Both the position numbers and the translations under genes were made by a program. From Bog-756 sp963699085 (GTDB lineage Bacteria > Actinomycetota > Acidimicrobiia > Acidimicrobiales > RAAP-2), in NCBI GenBank assembly GCA_963699085.1, contig CAVOTH010000004.1, forward strand, positions 1,178,001-1,242,000: a stretch of 64,000 nt of DNA. The letters run 5' to 3'. A model generated the notes under the pieces. It was not told the DNA's origin. It was given only the letters and a program-made list of their open reading frames with translations, and made no database searches. Below, one piece after another: positions 19,324 through 28,653 of this stretch. The number at the start of each line of letters is the position of its first letter. Position 1 is the first letter of the stretch.

Positions 19324-21151
19324 TCAGAGCGAGAGGCTCAACACCCGGGCCGTCTGCTCGAGCGAATGGTGGTGGGACGGCGCCGGTCGACCGAGTAGGA
19401 AGCCTTGCGCCTCGTCGCATCCCATCGTCCCGACCGACCGAAGCTCGGCCACGGTCTCGACGCCCTCGGCCACCACGATGATGCCGAGGGCGTGGGCCAG
19501 GTCGACCACCGTCTGGATGATGGTGCCGTCATGGTCTTCGGCGTCCAGCCCGGCCACGAAGCTGCGGTCGATCTTGAGCCGGTCGATCGGCAGCCCTTTC
19601 AGGTAGAGCAGTGACGAGTACCCCGTACCGAAGTCGTCGAGGGCCAGGTGGACACCGAGGTCACGGACCCGTTGCATCATGGCGCCGATCTGGATGATGT
19701 CCTCGACCAGGGCCGACTCGGTCACCTCGAGCACCAGATTGTCCGGGTCCATACCCGAACCCTCGAGCGCCTGACTGCACGTCCTCGAAGAAGCCGGCGT
19801 CCTGGAGCTGGCGGGCCGAGACGTTGACCGACATGGTGAGCCCGGGGAAACCCTGGTCCTGCCAGTCCCGGCACTGGAGTGCCGCTTCCTCGAGGACCCA
19901 GCGACCCACCGGCACGATCTGACGGCTCTGCTCGAGGAGTGGGATGAACTCGACGGGCGCCACGCTGCCGAGTTCGGGATGTCCCCACCGGATCAGTGCC
20001 TCCATGCCGACCAGACCCGACGGTCGACCGCCGGACAGCCGGAAGATGGGCTGGTAGTCGAGGGTCAACTCCCCCTTGGAGTGCGCCACCCGCAGTTCGT
20101 CGGCCACCAGGCTTTCGCGGCGGGTGCCGTCACCGATCGTCGTGTTGTAGACCTCGAAGTGGGCAGGACCGGTCCGCTTGGCCTGGTACATGGCGGCGTC
20201 GGCCTGGGCCAGGCAGTCCTCCGGATCGGCGTCCGGCACCACCTTGGTGATCCCGATGCTCACCGACGTGTGCAGCTCGCGATCACCCACGTTCACCGGA
20301 GCCTGCATGGTCTGGTGGATCCGCTCCGCCAGCGACTGCGCCGCCACCATCGGGTCGTCCTGATCCTCGGCCAGGATCACGAACTCGTCCCCGCCGAGCC
20401 GGGCCACGGTGTCCGAAGCCCGAACCAGTCCCAACAGGCGCTCCGAGACGGCCACCAGCAGGCTGTCGCCGGCCGAGTGGCCGAAACGGTCGTTGATGGC
20501 CTTGAAGTTGTCGAGGTCGAGGAAGAGGAGCATCGGACCGGCCTCCGACCTCGATGCGCTCCTGGCCGCCTGGCGGAGGCGGTCGGCGAGCAGCGTCCGG
20601 TTGGGCAGGCCGGTGAGGTCATCGTGCAGGGCCTGGTGGGAGAGGTTGGCCTGTTCCTTGCGGAGCCGCTCCTGGAGGATGCTCCTGGTCTCGTCGAACG
20701 CCCGCACCGTGCGCACCAGGCCGCCGTCGCAGCTGAGTCGCACCACCATGCACGCCAGTTCGACCAGCCCCTCGTCGAGTCCGAGGCGGTCCGCGTCGTC
20801 CCGGATGGCCATCGTGCACAGGTCGCGCCAGTGCAGGTAGCCCTTGACCGCCATGGCCAGGTCGACCTCCATGAGCACGACCTGCTGACCCTGGCGGGAC
20901 AGCGCCAGCTCCTCCTCGCCGGATGCCGCCTGGTCGGTGCACAGCCACCGACCGATCAGTTCGGTCCCGAGTCGCGATGACGCGAACGCCTCGCTGCTCA
21001 GGAACTCCGGGAATCGCGACGCCACCTGCCCGCCGATCTCATCGGCCCGGGCCTGGAGGGCGAGCCCCAGGGCCATGCGCTCCGCTTCCGGGGCGCCCCT
21101 CGGGGCGCCGGACTCCCCCTCGGGGAGATCGGTCGGGGGACGGGAGTTCAT
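19324..21151 (-). CDS. GGDEF-EAL cyclic-di-GMP signalling protein, one apparent frameshift
   Basis: About 600 aa. The start is placed at ATG 21151 because the longer upstream frame would run into the divergent gene's promoter. Residues ~30-190 form a helical sensor-like region with no membrane segment. GGDEF domain: HDDLTGLPNRTLL, DLDNFKAIND, ARLGGDEFVIL (intact active site). EAL domain: GMEALIRWGHP, MSVNVSARQL, then after a frame change near 19760 LEVTESALVED, ALDDFGTGYSSL, LKIDRSFV and VVAEGVET, all expected metal or phosphodiester residues. So both cyclase and phosphodiesterase activities look possible. Cytoplasmic. Confidence 0.88.
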
Positions 21152-21184
21152 CTCGACTTCTATCGACGCCGCCCTGAGGCAACT

Positions 21185-21197
21185 TGAACACCGTTCA
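21185..21197. promoter_or_regulatory. TetR-like palindrome between GGDEF-EAL and quinone oxidoreductase genes
   Basis: TGAAC-ACC-GTTCA, extended outward to AACTTGAAC and GTTCAGTT with one unpaired base. It lies 34 bases from the ATG at 21151 and 88 bases from the ATG at 21285, so it could act on either divergent gene. The half-site TGAAC...GTTCA is common among TetR-family operators. No regulator gene is adjacent. Confidence 0.45.
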
Positions 21198-21284
21198 GTT
21201 GCAACCGGGACGCCTGGCGTAGGCACGGACCGTCCTGGTGCACCGGACTGCATAGGGTGGCGGACAGCCGACCGAAGGAGAGCC

Positions 21285-22253
21285 ATGAAGGCAGCCGTCT
21301 ACTACGAGACCGGTGGGCCGGACGTGTTCCGATATGAGGACGTGCCCGACCCGGTGTGCGGCGCGGGCGAGGTCCTGATCCGGGTCGAGGCGGTCAGTAT
21401 CGAAGGCGGGGACACCCTCAACCGGCTGGGGGGCGATCTGGCCCGGATGCCTCACATCGTGGGCTACCAGTGCGCCGGGGTGGTACTCGAGGTCGGCACC
21501 GGGGTCGACGATCTGGTCGCCGGAGATCGGGTGGTGACGGTGGGACTCGATGGTTCCCACGCCGAGTTGCGGGTGACCGGCCGCCCCTTCTGCTGGCCGA
21601 TACCCGACGGACTGTCGACCGAGGAGGCGGCTTGCGTACCCGTGCCGTTCGGGACGGCTGACGACTGCCTGTTCGAGTTCGGTCACCTACAGGCCGGCGA
21701 GACGGCCCTGGTCCATGCCGGGGCCAGCGGCGTCGGCATCGCCGCCATCCAGCTGGCCAAGCGGGGCGGGGCCCGGGTGGTGGCGACGGCCTCGTCACCG
21801 GAACGCCTGGAGCGTCTCGTTCCCCTCGGCCTCGACTTCGGGATCGACTACACCGCCACCGACTTCGCCGTGGAGGTGGCGGCGTGGACCGACGGACGGG
21901 GTGCCGATGTCATCGTCGACTCGGTGGGGGGATCGAACTTGCAACGGAGCCTGCAGTGCCTGGCCTACCGGGGACGGTGCGTGACCTTCGGGGACGCCGG
22001 GCGGGAGTCGCCTTCGACCCTGGACATCTCGACCATGCGGGCCAACAACCAGACCCTGGTCGGCTACTTCCTGGGCGCCGAGCTGTTCCTCGGAACCCGG
22101 GCCCACGCCATGATCGACGGCCACCTCCGCGATATCGCCGCCGGCCGCCTGCAGGTGGTGATCGATCGGCGATTCGCCCTCGAGCAGGCGGGAGAGGCCC
22201 ACGCCTACATCGAGAGCCGGCAGGCCTTCGGACGGGTCCTCCTCATCCCGTGA
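21285..22253 (+). CDS. Zinc-independent quinone oxidoreductase/alcohol dehydrogenase-like (MDR family)
   Basis: 322 aa; ATG 21285 preceded by GAAGGAG. Fold: GroES-like N-terminal domain (GAGEVLIRVEAVSIEGGD) with Gly-Tyr-Gln-Cys-Ala-Gly-Val (GYQCAGVV), then the Rossmann cofactor motif ALVHAGASGVGIAAIQLA and DVIVDSVGG. No structural or catalytic zinc ligands are visible, which places it with NADPH:quinone reductases. It probably reduces quinones or enones. The stop codon overlaps the start of the GNAT gene (GTGA), so the two are coupled. Confidence 0.92.
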   Translation: MKAAVYYETGGPDVFRYEDVPDPVCGAGEVLIRVEAVSIEGGDTLNRLGGDLARMPHIVGYQCAGVVLEVGTGVDDLVAGDRVVTVGLDGSHAELRVTGRPFCWPIPDGLSTEEAACVPVPFGTADDCLFEFGHLQAGETALVHAGASGVGIAAIQLAKRGGARVVATASSPERLERLVPLGLDFGIDYTATDFAVEVAAWTDGRGADVIVDSVGGSNLQRSLQCLAYRGRCVTFGDAGRESPSTLDISTMRANNQTLVGYFLGAELFLGTRAHAMIDGHLRDIAAGRLQVVIDRRFALEQAGEAHAYIESRQAFGRVLLIP

Positions 22254-22729
22254 TCCTGCGAGCGGCCACACCGGCCGATGTCCCGGTACTGGTCGGGCTC
22301 ATCCGGGAGCTCGCCGACTACGAGCGCGAGCCCGATGCGGTCGTGGTGGACGAATCCATGCTGTCCGACGCGCTGTTCGCCGAGTCACCGGTGGCGTTCG
22401 CCACGGTGGCCGACGAAGGTGGATCGATCCTCGGGATGGCCATCTACTTCCTCAACTTCTCGACGTGGACCGGTCGGGCCGGTATCTACCTGGAGGACCT
22501 CTACGTCCGCCCCGAACATCGCGGGCAGGGGGTGGGTCGGGCACTGCTCGCCGACCTGGCCCGCACCGCCCGCCACCGGGGGTACGCCCGGGTCGACTGG
22601 TCGGTTCTCGATTGGAATGAGCCCGCCCTGTCCTTCTACCGATCGATCGGGGCGCGGCCGATGACCGGGTGGACCGGCTACCGGCTGGACGGCGATGCGC
22701 TCGACTCGTTCGGCCGAGACGATGCCTGA
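22250..22729 (+). CDS. GNAT family N-acetyltransferase
   Basis: 159 aa with a GTG start overlapping the upstream stop by four bases. Acetyl-CoA loop: YLEDLYVRPEHRGQGVGRALL (V at the bulge, then the R-G-x-G-x-G/A pattern); C-terminal part DWNEPALSFYRSIGA. Closest in style to the spermidine/thialysine acetyltransferase (SSAT-like) group, with N-terminal RAATPADVPVLVGLIREL. The amine substrate is unknown. Co-translation with the oxidoreductase suggests a joint detoxification role, which is inference. Confidence 0.92.
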   Translation: MILRAATPADVPVLVGLIRELADYEREPDAVVVDESMLSDALFAESPVAFATVADEGGSILGMAIYFLNFSTWTGRAGIYLEDLYVRPEHRGQGVGRALLADLARTARHRGYARVDWSVLDWNEPALSFYRSIGARPMTGWTGYRLDGDALDSFGRDDA

Positions 22730-22780
22730 GTAGGTTTCTCGAGGCCGCAATGGCGCTCCCGGGCGATCGGGGCACCGCGC

Positions 22781-23602
22781 TCAGATGGTGAATGACATGT
22801 TGGCGACCAGTCGGTCACCCAGCTCCTGGTCACCGGTGACCCGCACCCCGTCATCGGTGGCCACTCCTTTGTCATGCCGGCCTCCGGTGAGTCGGAGGAA
22901 CCGTGCGGAGGACAGCTCGATCCCGACAGTCGGCTCACCGTCGAGGGAGTCGACGACCGCGGCCCTACCGTCCACCGTGACCAGATAGGTCCGGGGTAGC
23001 AGACCGGTCAGGTCGATCCGCAACCGTGTCCCTTCGGGCAGAGCTGCCCTGCGCCCGACGATGTAGCCCAATCCGGTGGCGACCTCGTCGAGGGCTGATG
23101 CCAGGTCGCCACCGTCTCGCGGACCGCCATTCCGAGGGCGAGTCGAATGTCCTGCTCATGGAGATAGCAGTCGTAGTGGCGGATCCGCATGAACCGTCCG
23201 TAGGTCTCGTCCCGGCCCGCCGGGGTCCACGACGGGGCGTCGAAGGCGTCCTGGTCCATGGCGTCCAGCTCGGCGAGCCGTCTCCCGGTGACCTCCTCCA
23301 GCCGGGCGACCATCTCCGGGCCCGAGGTGCCCCGGAGCGACTCGACCCAGAGCTCGTTCGCCTCGGCGATCGGATTGCGCATGTGGGCCAGGTGCGAGAT
23401 GTCGACGTCGGGTGCGGGTTCGCCCATCATCCCGGCCTCGGTGCCGATGACGTGACTCAGGACATCGCGCACCGTCCATCCGGGCAGACAGGTCGGCGTG
23501 TCCCACTGGTCAGGGACGAGGTCGGCGCCCAGGTCGACGAGCGCCTGGTACTCCCCGACGCAGCAGGTCGACGGCAGCATCCTTGTCCACAATTGTCGGC
23601 AT
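22781..23602 (-). CDS. Maleylpyruvate isomerase-fold (mycothiol-dependent type) protein, two apparent frameshifts
   Basis: ATG 23602 gives MPTIVDKDAAVDLLR. The frame then changes near 23555 to EYQALVDLGADLVPDQWDTP, and again near 23110. The core reads PGWTVRDVLSHVIGTE with the first metal-type His and MRIRHYDCYLHEQDIRLAL with the later HxxxxxHxxD cluster, as in the DinB-like TIGR03083/maleylpyruvate isomerase N-terminal family. The C-terminal ~95 residues (GYIVGRRAALPEGTRLRIDL to the end) are a sterol-carrier-like domain often fused to it. Such proteins use mycothiol or bind metal; the exact reaction is unknown. Divergent from the copper genes. Confidence 0.78.
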
Positions 23603-23698
23603 GGCTCAACCGTAGCGGCCGGCCCAACCGGCCTGGGTGGTGCCGGAACAGTGCCTCCGACGTCCCGGTAACGGGTGGGAGCGAATACGCTGGTAGGC

Positions 23699-23986
23699 GT
23701 GACCGCGCCCGATCCCTCCCCCAGTGCTGACGCCCATCGTGCCGATCGAAGTGCTGACTCCCCCGGGTCCGGCTCCGTCGTCGTGCTGCAGGTCGAGGGT
23801 ATGCACTGCAGTTCGTGCGTCGCGCTGATCGAGGAGACGCTGGGTGAGCAGGTCGGCGTGACCAGCGCCACGGTCGACCTCGACGCCGCTCGCGCCGTCG
23901 TCGGCTTCGACCCGTCGCAGGTCGGCGTGGACGTGCTGACCGCCGCTGTGGCCGAGGCCGGGTACGCAGCCACCCCGGTCGGCTGA
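23699..23986 (+). CDS. Heavy-metal-associated (HMA) domain protein, copper chaperone-like
   Basis: About 95 aa with a GTG start at 23699 (the frame is open from 23675). After a ~25-residue polar tail comes one ferredoxin-like HMA domain with the Cu(I) motif GMHCSSC and the expected ATVDLDAARAVVGFDP and AVAEAGYAA strands. It lies 29 bases before the P1B ATPase and probably delivers Cu(I) to its N-terminal HMA domain. No signal peptide, so it is cytoplasmic. The long N-terminal tail is unusual for a CopZ. Confidence 0.85.
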   Translation: MTAPDPSPSADAHRADRSADSPGSGSVVVLQVEGMHCSSCVALIEETLGEQVGVTSATVDLDAARAVVGFDPSQVGVDVLTAAVAEAGYAATPVG

Positions 23987-24015
23987 CGTGATCGGTACAA
24001 CGTGGTGACCGCCGC

Positions 24016-26711
24016 ATGGTGACCACCCCGACCGTGGAGCCCGGGCACTCCCTGGTCGACGACGGGACCGCATTCGCCACTGCTGAGCTCGATCTCGGCG
24101 GGATGCACTGCAGCGCGTGCGCCACCCGGATCCAACGCTCGCTCAACAAGCTGCCGGCCGTGGCCAGCGCCTCGGTGAACCTGGCCACCCACCGCGCCTT
24201 CGTCTCCTACGACCCTGACCGGGCCGGGAGACGACGACCTGATCGCCGCCGTCACCGCCGTCGGTTACTCGGCGGCACCGGTGGCCGTCGACACTCCGAC
24301 CGAGACCCGACCGGACCCCGACCACTGGATGCTCCGGCTGGCCATCTCATGGCCGCTGGCCCTGGCCGCCCTGGCCGTGTCGTTACTGGCGCCCGAGACC
24401 TCGACCGCCGGCTGGACGATTCTGATCCTGGCGGTAGCAGTGGAGCTGGGCGGCGGTTGGCCCTTTCTCCGGAACGCGGCCCGACTGGCCCGACACGGCG
24501 CGACCAACATGGACACCCTCATCGCGTTGGGCACCCTGGCCGCCCTGGCCGTGTCCGCCGTCGAGGCCATCGCCCTGGGTGGCCGCCATGTCCACCTCGG
24601 AGGGAGCGGCGAGTTCGCCGCCCGGCTGCACGGGGTCATGGCGCCCATCATCGTGGCCATCTTGGTGACCGGCCGGGCCATCGAGTCGCGGGTGCGCCTG
24701 CAGGCGGCGGCGACCCTGCACTCGCTGTTGTCGCTCCGGCCGCCTACCGCCCGGGTGGTGCGGGGTGCGGACGACGTGGGGGAGCCCGTCGCCCCCGAAA
24801 GCGTTCCGGTCGGCGCTCTGGTCCGCGTGCTGCCGGGTGAGGCGCTGCCCCTCGACGGCACCGTCACCAGCGGCCGGTCGGCGGTAGACGAGTCGATGCT
24901 GACCGGCGAGCCCCTGCCCGTCGACCGGGGTCCCGGCGACCAGGTGACCGGCGGGACCCGCAACGGCAGTGGGGTCCTCGTCGTCAAGGTGACCTCGATC
25001 GCCGCCGAATCCGTTCTGGCCCGGCTGCAGCGCCTGGTCGAGGAGGCCCAGCGGGACAAGGCACCCCTGCAGCGGATCGCCGACCGGATCAGCGCGGTGT
25101 TCGTACCCGCTGTCCTCATCGGCGCGGCGTGCACGTTCCTGGTGTGGTGGATCGTGGTCGGCAACTTCGGCCGCGCCGTGCTGTCGGCCCTGGCGGTCCT
25201 CCTCGTCGCCTGCCCGTGCGCCATGGGCCTGGCGGCCCCGGTGGCGATGATGGTCGGGTGCGGTCGGGCGGCGGCGATGGGCATCTTCGTCCGCAGTGGA
25301 GACGCGCTCGAGCGCCTCGCACGGGTGGACCGGGTGGCGTTCGACAAGACGGGCACGCTCACCGAACGGCGCGCCGAGGTGACCGGGGTGGCGGTCGTGG
25401 CCCGAGAAGATGCCGGCACCGTGGTGGCCCTCGCCGCCGCGGTGGAGTCGGCCAGCGACCACCCGATCGCCACCGCCATCATCGAAGCGGCATCCCGCGC
25501 TCGAAGCGGCCGTTGTCGTCCCGATTGCACAGAACCTTCGAGCCGTAGCTGGTACCGGCGTCTCGGGGACCGTGGACGGCCACCGGATCGACGTGGGACG
25601 GGTGCTTCCGGCGCATCTCGATGCCACCCTGGCCGGACCGGTCAACGACTGGAACGCACGAGGAGAAACCGTCGTCGTGGTCCGATCCGATGACCGGGTG
25701 CTCGGCGTCGTGTCGGTGGCGACTCCCCTGCGGCCCGAGGCGGCAGCCACCATCGACCACCTGCGCACGCTCGACCTTCAGACCACCATCCTGAGTGGTG
25801 ACAGCGCACCGGCCGTGGATGCCGTCGCCGCCACCCTCGGCGTCGTAGATGCCCGCAGTTCACTCAGCCCGCTGGACAAAGTCACCGCCCTGGCCGGCAT
25901 GCGCGATGCCGGACACCGGGTACTGATGGTCGGAGACGGGGTCAACGACGCCCCGGCGCTGGCCGCGGCCGAGGTGGGCTGCGCCATCGGCAGCGGTTCG
26001 GAGGCAGCGCTCTCCACCAGCGACGTGGCACTCCTCGGGAATGACCTGCAGGGTGTCCCCGCCGCGGTTGGCATGGCCCGCTCCACCTACGCGGTCATCG
26101 TCCAGAACTTCGGGTGGGCCATGGGCTACAACGTGGCCGCTCTTCCACTGGCCGCATTCGGACTGCTCGACCCATTGGTGGCGGCACTGGCCATGGGGCT
26201 CTCGAGCGTGCTGGTCGTGTTGAACAGCCTCCGGCTGGCCCGGCTCGGCCGAACGGGCCTGGCCGGCGTCAGTGGTGGCCGGGGGACAACGGGACGGTGG
26301 GGAGTGGTGGTCTCCGTCCTCCTCCCTGTCGTCCTCTTCGCCGGCCTGACCGTGGTCAGCCAGATCATTTCTCCGGCCAGGGGTCAGTCGCTCCTGCCCG
26401 AACTCCCGTCGATCGTGGTGACCTCCCTACCCGACGGTGGGTCGGTGGAGAGCTACTTCGAGCCCGGCGGGGTAGGCGTCAACCAGTTCCACCTCATCTT
26501 CTCCGGCACTCCCGCCCAGTTGGCCTCGACCCACCCACTGGTGTTGGCCGGACCGGTCGGGACCACTCCCCAGACACTCCGCCAGCTGAAAGTAAGCACC
26601 GGGCACTTCACCGATTTCGTGGTCCTCACCCAGGGGACGTGGCGGTTCGACGTCACCACCCGTTTCGGGGGACGCACGGTCACATTCACCCTGAATCACC
26701 CGGTCGGCTAG
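24016..26711 (+). CDS. Copper-exporting P1B-type ATPase with extra C-terminal domain, two apparent frameshifts
   Basis: Start ATG 24016. N-terminal HMA domain with GMHCSAC; frame change near 24225 in a GGG run (DPDRAG to GDDDLIAAVTAVGYSAAP). Then the transporter: TGEPLPVD (actuator), VACPCAMGLA (the CPC metal site in M6), DKTGTLTE (phosphorylated Asp), frame change near 25495, GDGVNDAPALA (hinge) and the last membrane pair. CPC with HMA indicates Cu(I)/Ag(I). Beyond the usual end is an extra membrane helix and ~105 residues (from LPSIVVTSLPDGGSVESYF) that look like an extracytoplasmic beta domain of CopC/YtkA style. Exports Cu(I); neighbours support copper handling. Confidence 0.88.
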
Positions 26712-26804
26712 ACCCGGCCGCTGGGAGTCCTCCAGCTCAGCGGCCCGATGATCCATCGGTGGCAACCCGTGTTGCATGTGACGACGTCAACAGCTGTGGA
26801 CCGG

Positions 26805-26810
26805 TATCCT
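26805..26810 (+). promoter_or_regulatory. Possible -10 box giving a leaderless transcript
   Basis: TATCCT ends six bases before the ATG at 26817, so transcription would start at or next to the start codon. No ribosome-binding site precedes that ATG, and leaderless mRNAs are common in actinobacteria. Confidence 0.35.
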
Positions 26811-26816
26811 TCCCCC

Positions 26817-28007
26817 ATGGCCTCTCGTGCAGTTCGTCTCCTCCTCGTTGCCGCCCTGTTGACGACGGGGCTGGCCGTCGGAGTGCTGTCCACCCAGGCC
26901 GGTGCCTCCTCGCCCCGGCAGACCACCATCACTCTCGAGGGGAAGCCGTACAAGCCGAAGGCCCCGAACGGCGGTACCGACGACTACCACTGCACGTTGG
27001 TCAACCCCCACGTCACCAAGAGCTCCTTCATCGTCTCGGCGCACTTCTACCCGAACAGCATCGAGGTCCACCACGCCATCCTCTTCCTGATCCCGCCGGC
27101 ACTGGCCTCCACCGCCCTCGCCGATGACAAGGGCGGCAAGGGATGGACCTGCTTCGGCGAGACGGCGCTGCCCAACTCCATCCCCAAGCAAGCGCCCGAC
27201 GCGGCACCGGTGAACAAGACGGCGGCGGTGACCGGTGCACCGGGTGGAAGACACTTCCAGGCCCAGATCTCCAACACTCCGTGGCTGACGGCGTGGGCAC
27301 CGGGCCATGGGGCCGCGTACATGCCGAAGGGCACCGGGGTCGCGCTGCCGGCGGGCAGCCTCGTCGTCATGCAGATCCACTACAACCTGCTGCGCGGGGA
27401 CAAGCCGGTCCAGGCAAAGCTCACGCTGCACACCGTCCCGTCGAGCACGCCACTGCAGCCGCTCCACCTCGACCTGATGGTGGCGCCTCCCGACGTCCCG
27501 TGCCCCGCGAACGTGACCGGCCCCCTGTGCAACCGTTCGGCCGAGCTCGCCAACATCGGTCAGCGCTTCGGGGCATCGGCCGTAGTGTTCGACAACATCA
27601 TCGAGCAGGTGTGCGGGCGTAACCCGAGCGATCCTCCCGAAGGCGATTCGACCACCTGCGTGTGGCCGGTCGGCGCCGACCAGACGTTGCTCCAGGTGAC
27701 CGCCCACATGCACCTGACCGGCGTAGGAATGCAGGTCGTCTACGACCCTGGCACCCCGAAGGCCAAAACCCTGTTGAACGTCCCCAATTACGACTTCAAC
27801 GACCAGAAGACGTACAACCTGGCCCATCCGGTGGTCACCCAGCCCGGGGACACCATCGGGGTCACCTGCACCTACGACCCGACCCTCGCCCAGGAGCTAC
27901 CGCAGCTCCGCAAGCTGCCTCCACACTTCACCGTGTGGGGAGACGGCTCATCGGACGAGATGTGCCTGGCCATCGTGGACGGCGTCAACGGCGCCTACAA
28001 GGGCTGA
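26817..28007 (+). CDS. Secreted copper type II monooxygenase-like protein (PHM/DBM fold)
   Basis: 396 aa; Sec signal peptide (MASRAVRLLLVAALLTTGLA, cleavage near AGASS). It carries the ligand set of ascorbate-dependent copper monooxygenases. His pair in EVHHAILF (residues 85-86) and His in VMQIHYN (188) correspond to the CuH site. HMH in TAHMHLTG (297 and 299) and Met in SDEMCLAIV (382) correspond to CuM. Five further Cys could form the fold's disulfides. These enzymes hydroxylate an activated C-H bond using O2 at two separated coppers. The copper chaperone and ATPase just upstream fit a need for exported copper. The substrate is unknown, and a non-catalytic copper-binding role is possible. 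Confidence 0.8.
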   Translation: MASRAVRLLLVAALLTTGLAVGVLSTQAGASSPRQTTITLEGKPYKPKAPNGGTDDYHCTLVNPHVTKSSFIVSAHFYPNSIEVHHAILFLIPPALASTALADDKGGKGWTCFGETALPNSIPKQAPDAAPVNKTAAVTGAPGGRHFQAQISNTPWLTAWAPGHGAAYMPKGTGVALPAGSLVVMQIHYNLLRGDKPVQAKLTLHTVPSSTPLQPLHLDLMVAPPDVPCPANVTGPLCNRSAELANIGQRFGASAVVFDNIIEQVCGRNPSDPPEGDSTTCVWPVGADQTLLQVTAHMHLTGVGMQVVYDPGTPKAKTLLNVPNYDFNDQKTYNLAHPVVTQPGDTIGVTCTYDPTLAQELPQLRKLPPHFTVWGDGSSDEMCLAIVDGVNGAYKG

Positions 28008-28041
28008 CGGCATGCCGGGCGGGTTGTTGATCGATCGTTGA

Positions 28042-28588
28042 TCAGTCGCCGGCCCAACAACCGAGTATGACGTCGGCCACTGTCACCGCCACCGCCCCTG
28101 AGCTGGTCGGCGGGACTCCGAACTGGTCGGGCAGACCGGTGGTGTCGACCAGCAGCACCTTCCAGTCCTTCCGCACCACCACCGATCCATTGGTGGTCTG
28201 GAACGCCCCTTGGCCGAGAGCTTCGAGGTCGCGCGTCTTGCCCATGGTTGCGGCCAGCCCGTTGTAGTAGGCGTAGGTCTCCGACCAGCTCGAGAGCTCG
28301 GTCACCGAGACGTCGAAGGAGCCAGGAGCGGTGGCGTCCGGATAGTCGTAGGTACAGGAATAGCGGTGGTCGACCCATGTCGGGGTGGACACCTTGGCCC
28401 GCTCCCCCAGGGCACTGGCCATGTCGGTCTGGGCCTCGTCCGAGCACACCTGACGCGAGATCGGCGACGGGGTCGAGCCCGCAGGCTTCGGGGCGAGAGT
28501 GGTCTTGGTCGACGCTCGCCGAACCGGTGGAACAGCCGGCGCCGACCAGCGCGACAACGAGCAGAAGGCCGAGGGATCGGGCACGCAC
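28042..28588 (-). CDS. Small lipoprotein, one apparent frameshift
   Basis: GTG at 28588 opens a lipoprotein signal (VRARSLGLLLVVALVGAGC, lipobox VGAGC). About 28 codons later the frame changes (near 28500), and the mature domain (VCSDEAQTDMASALGERAKV to CWAGD) is read in the other frame, which is open from 28584. The mature part, ~150 residues with three Cys, has YSCTYDYPD and VSVTELSSWSETYAYYNGL. It resembles the small DUF3558-like actinobacterial lipoproteins in size and Cys layout, but I cannot assign it firmly. Convergent with the copper monooxygenase gene. Confidence 0.65.
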
Positions 28589-28653
28589 GGCTCGAGAGTA
28601 CCAGTGGCCCCTGTAGCGCCCGAGGTCGCCGATAGGGGCCGGATCTCCTGCTC

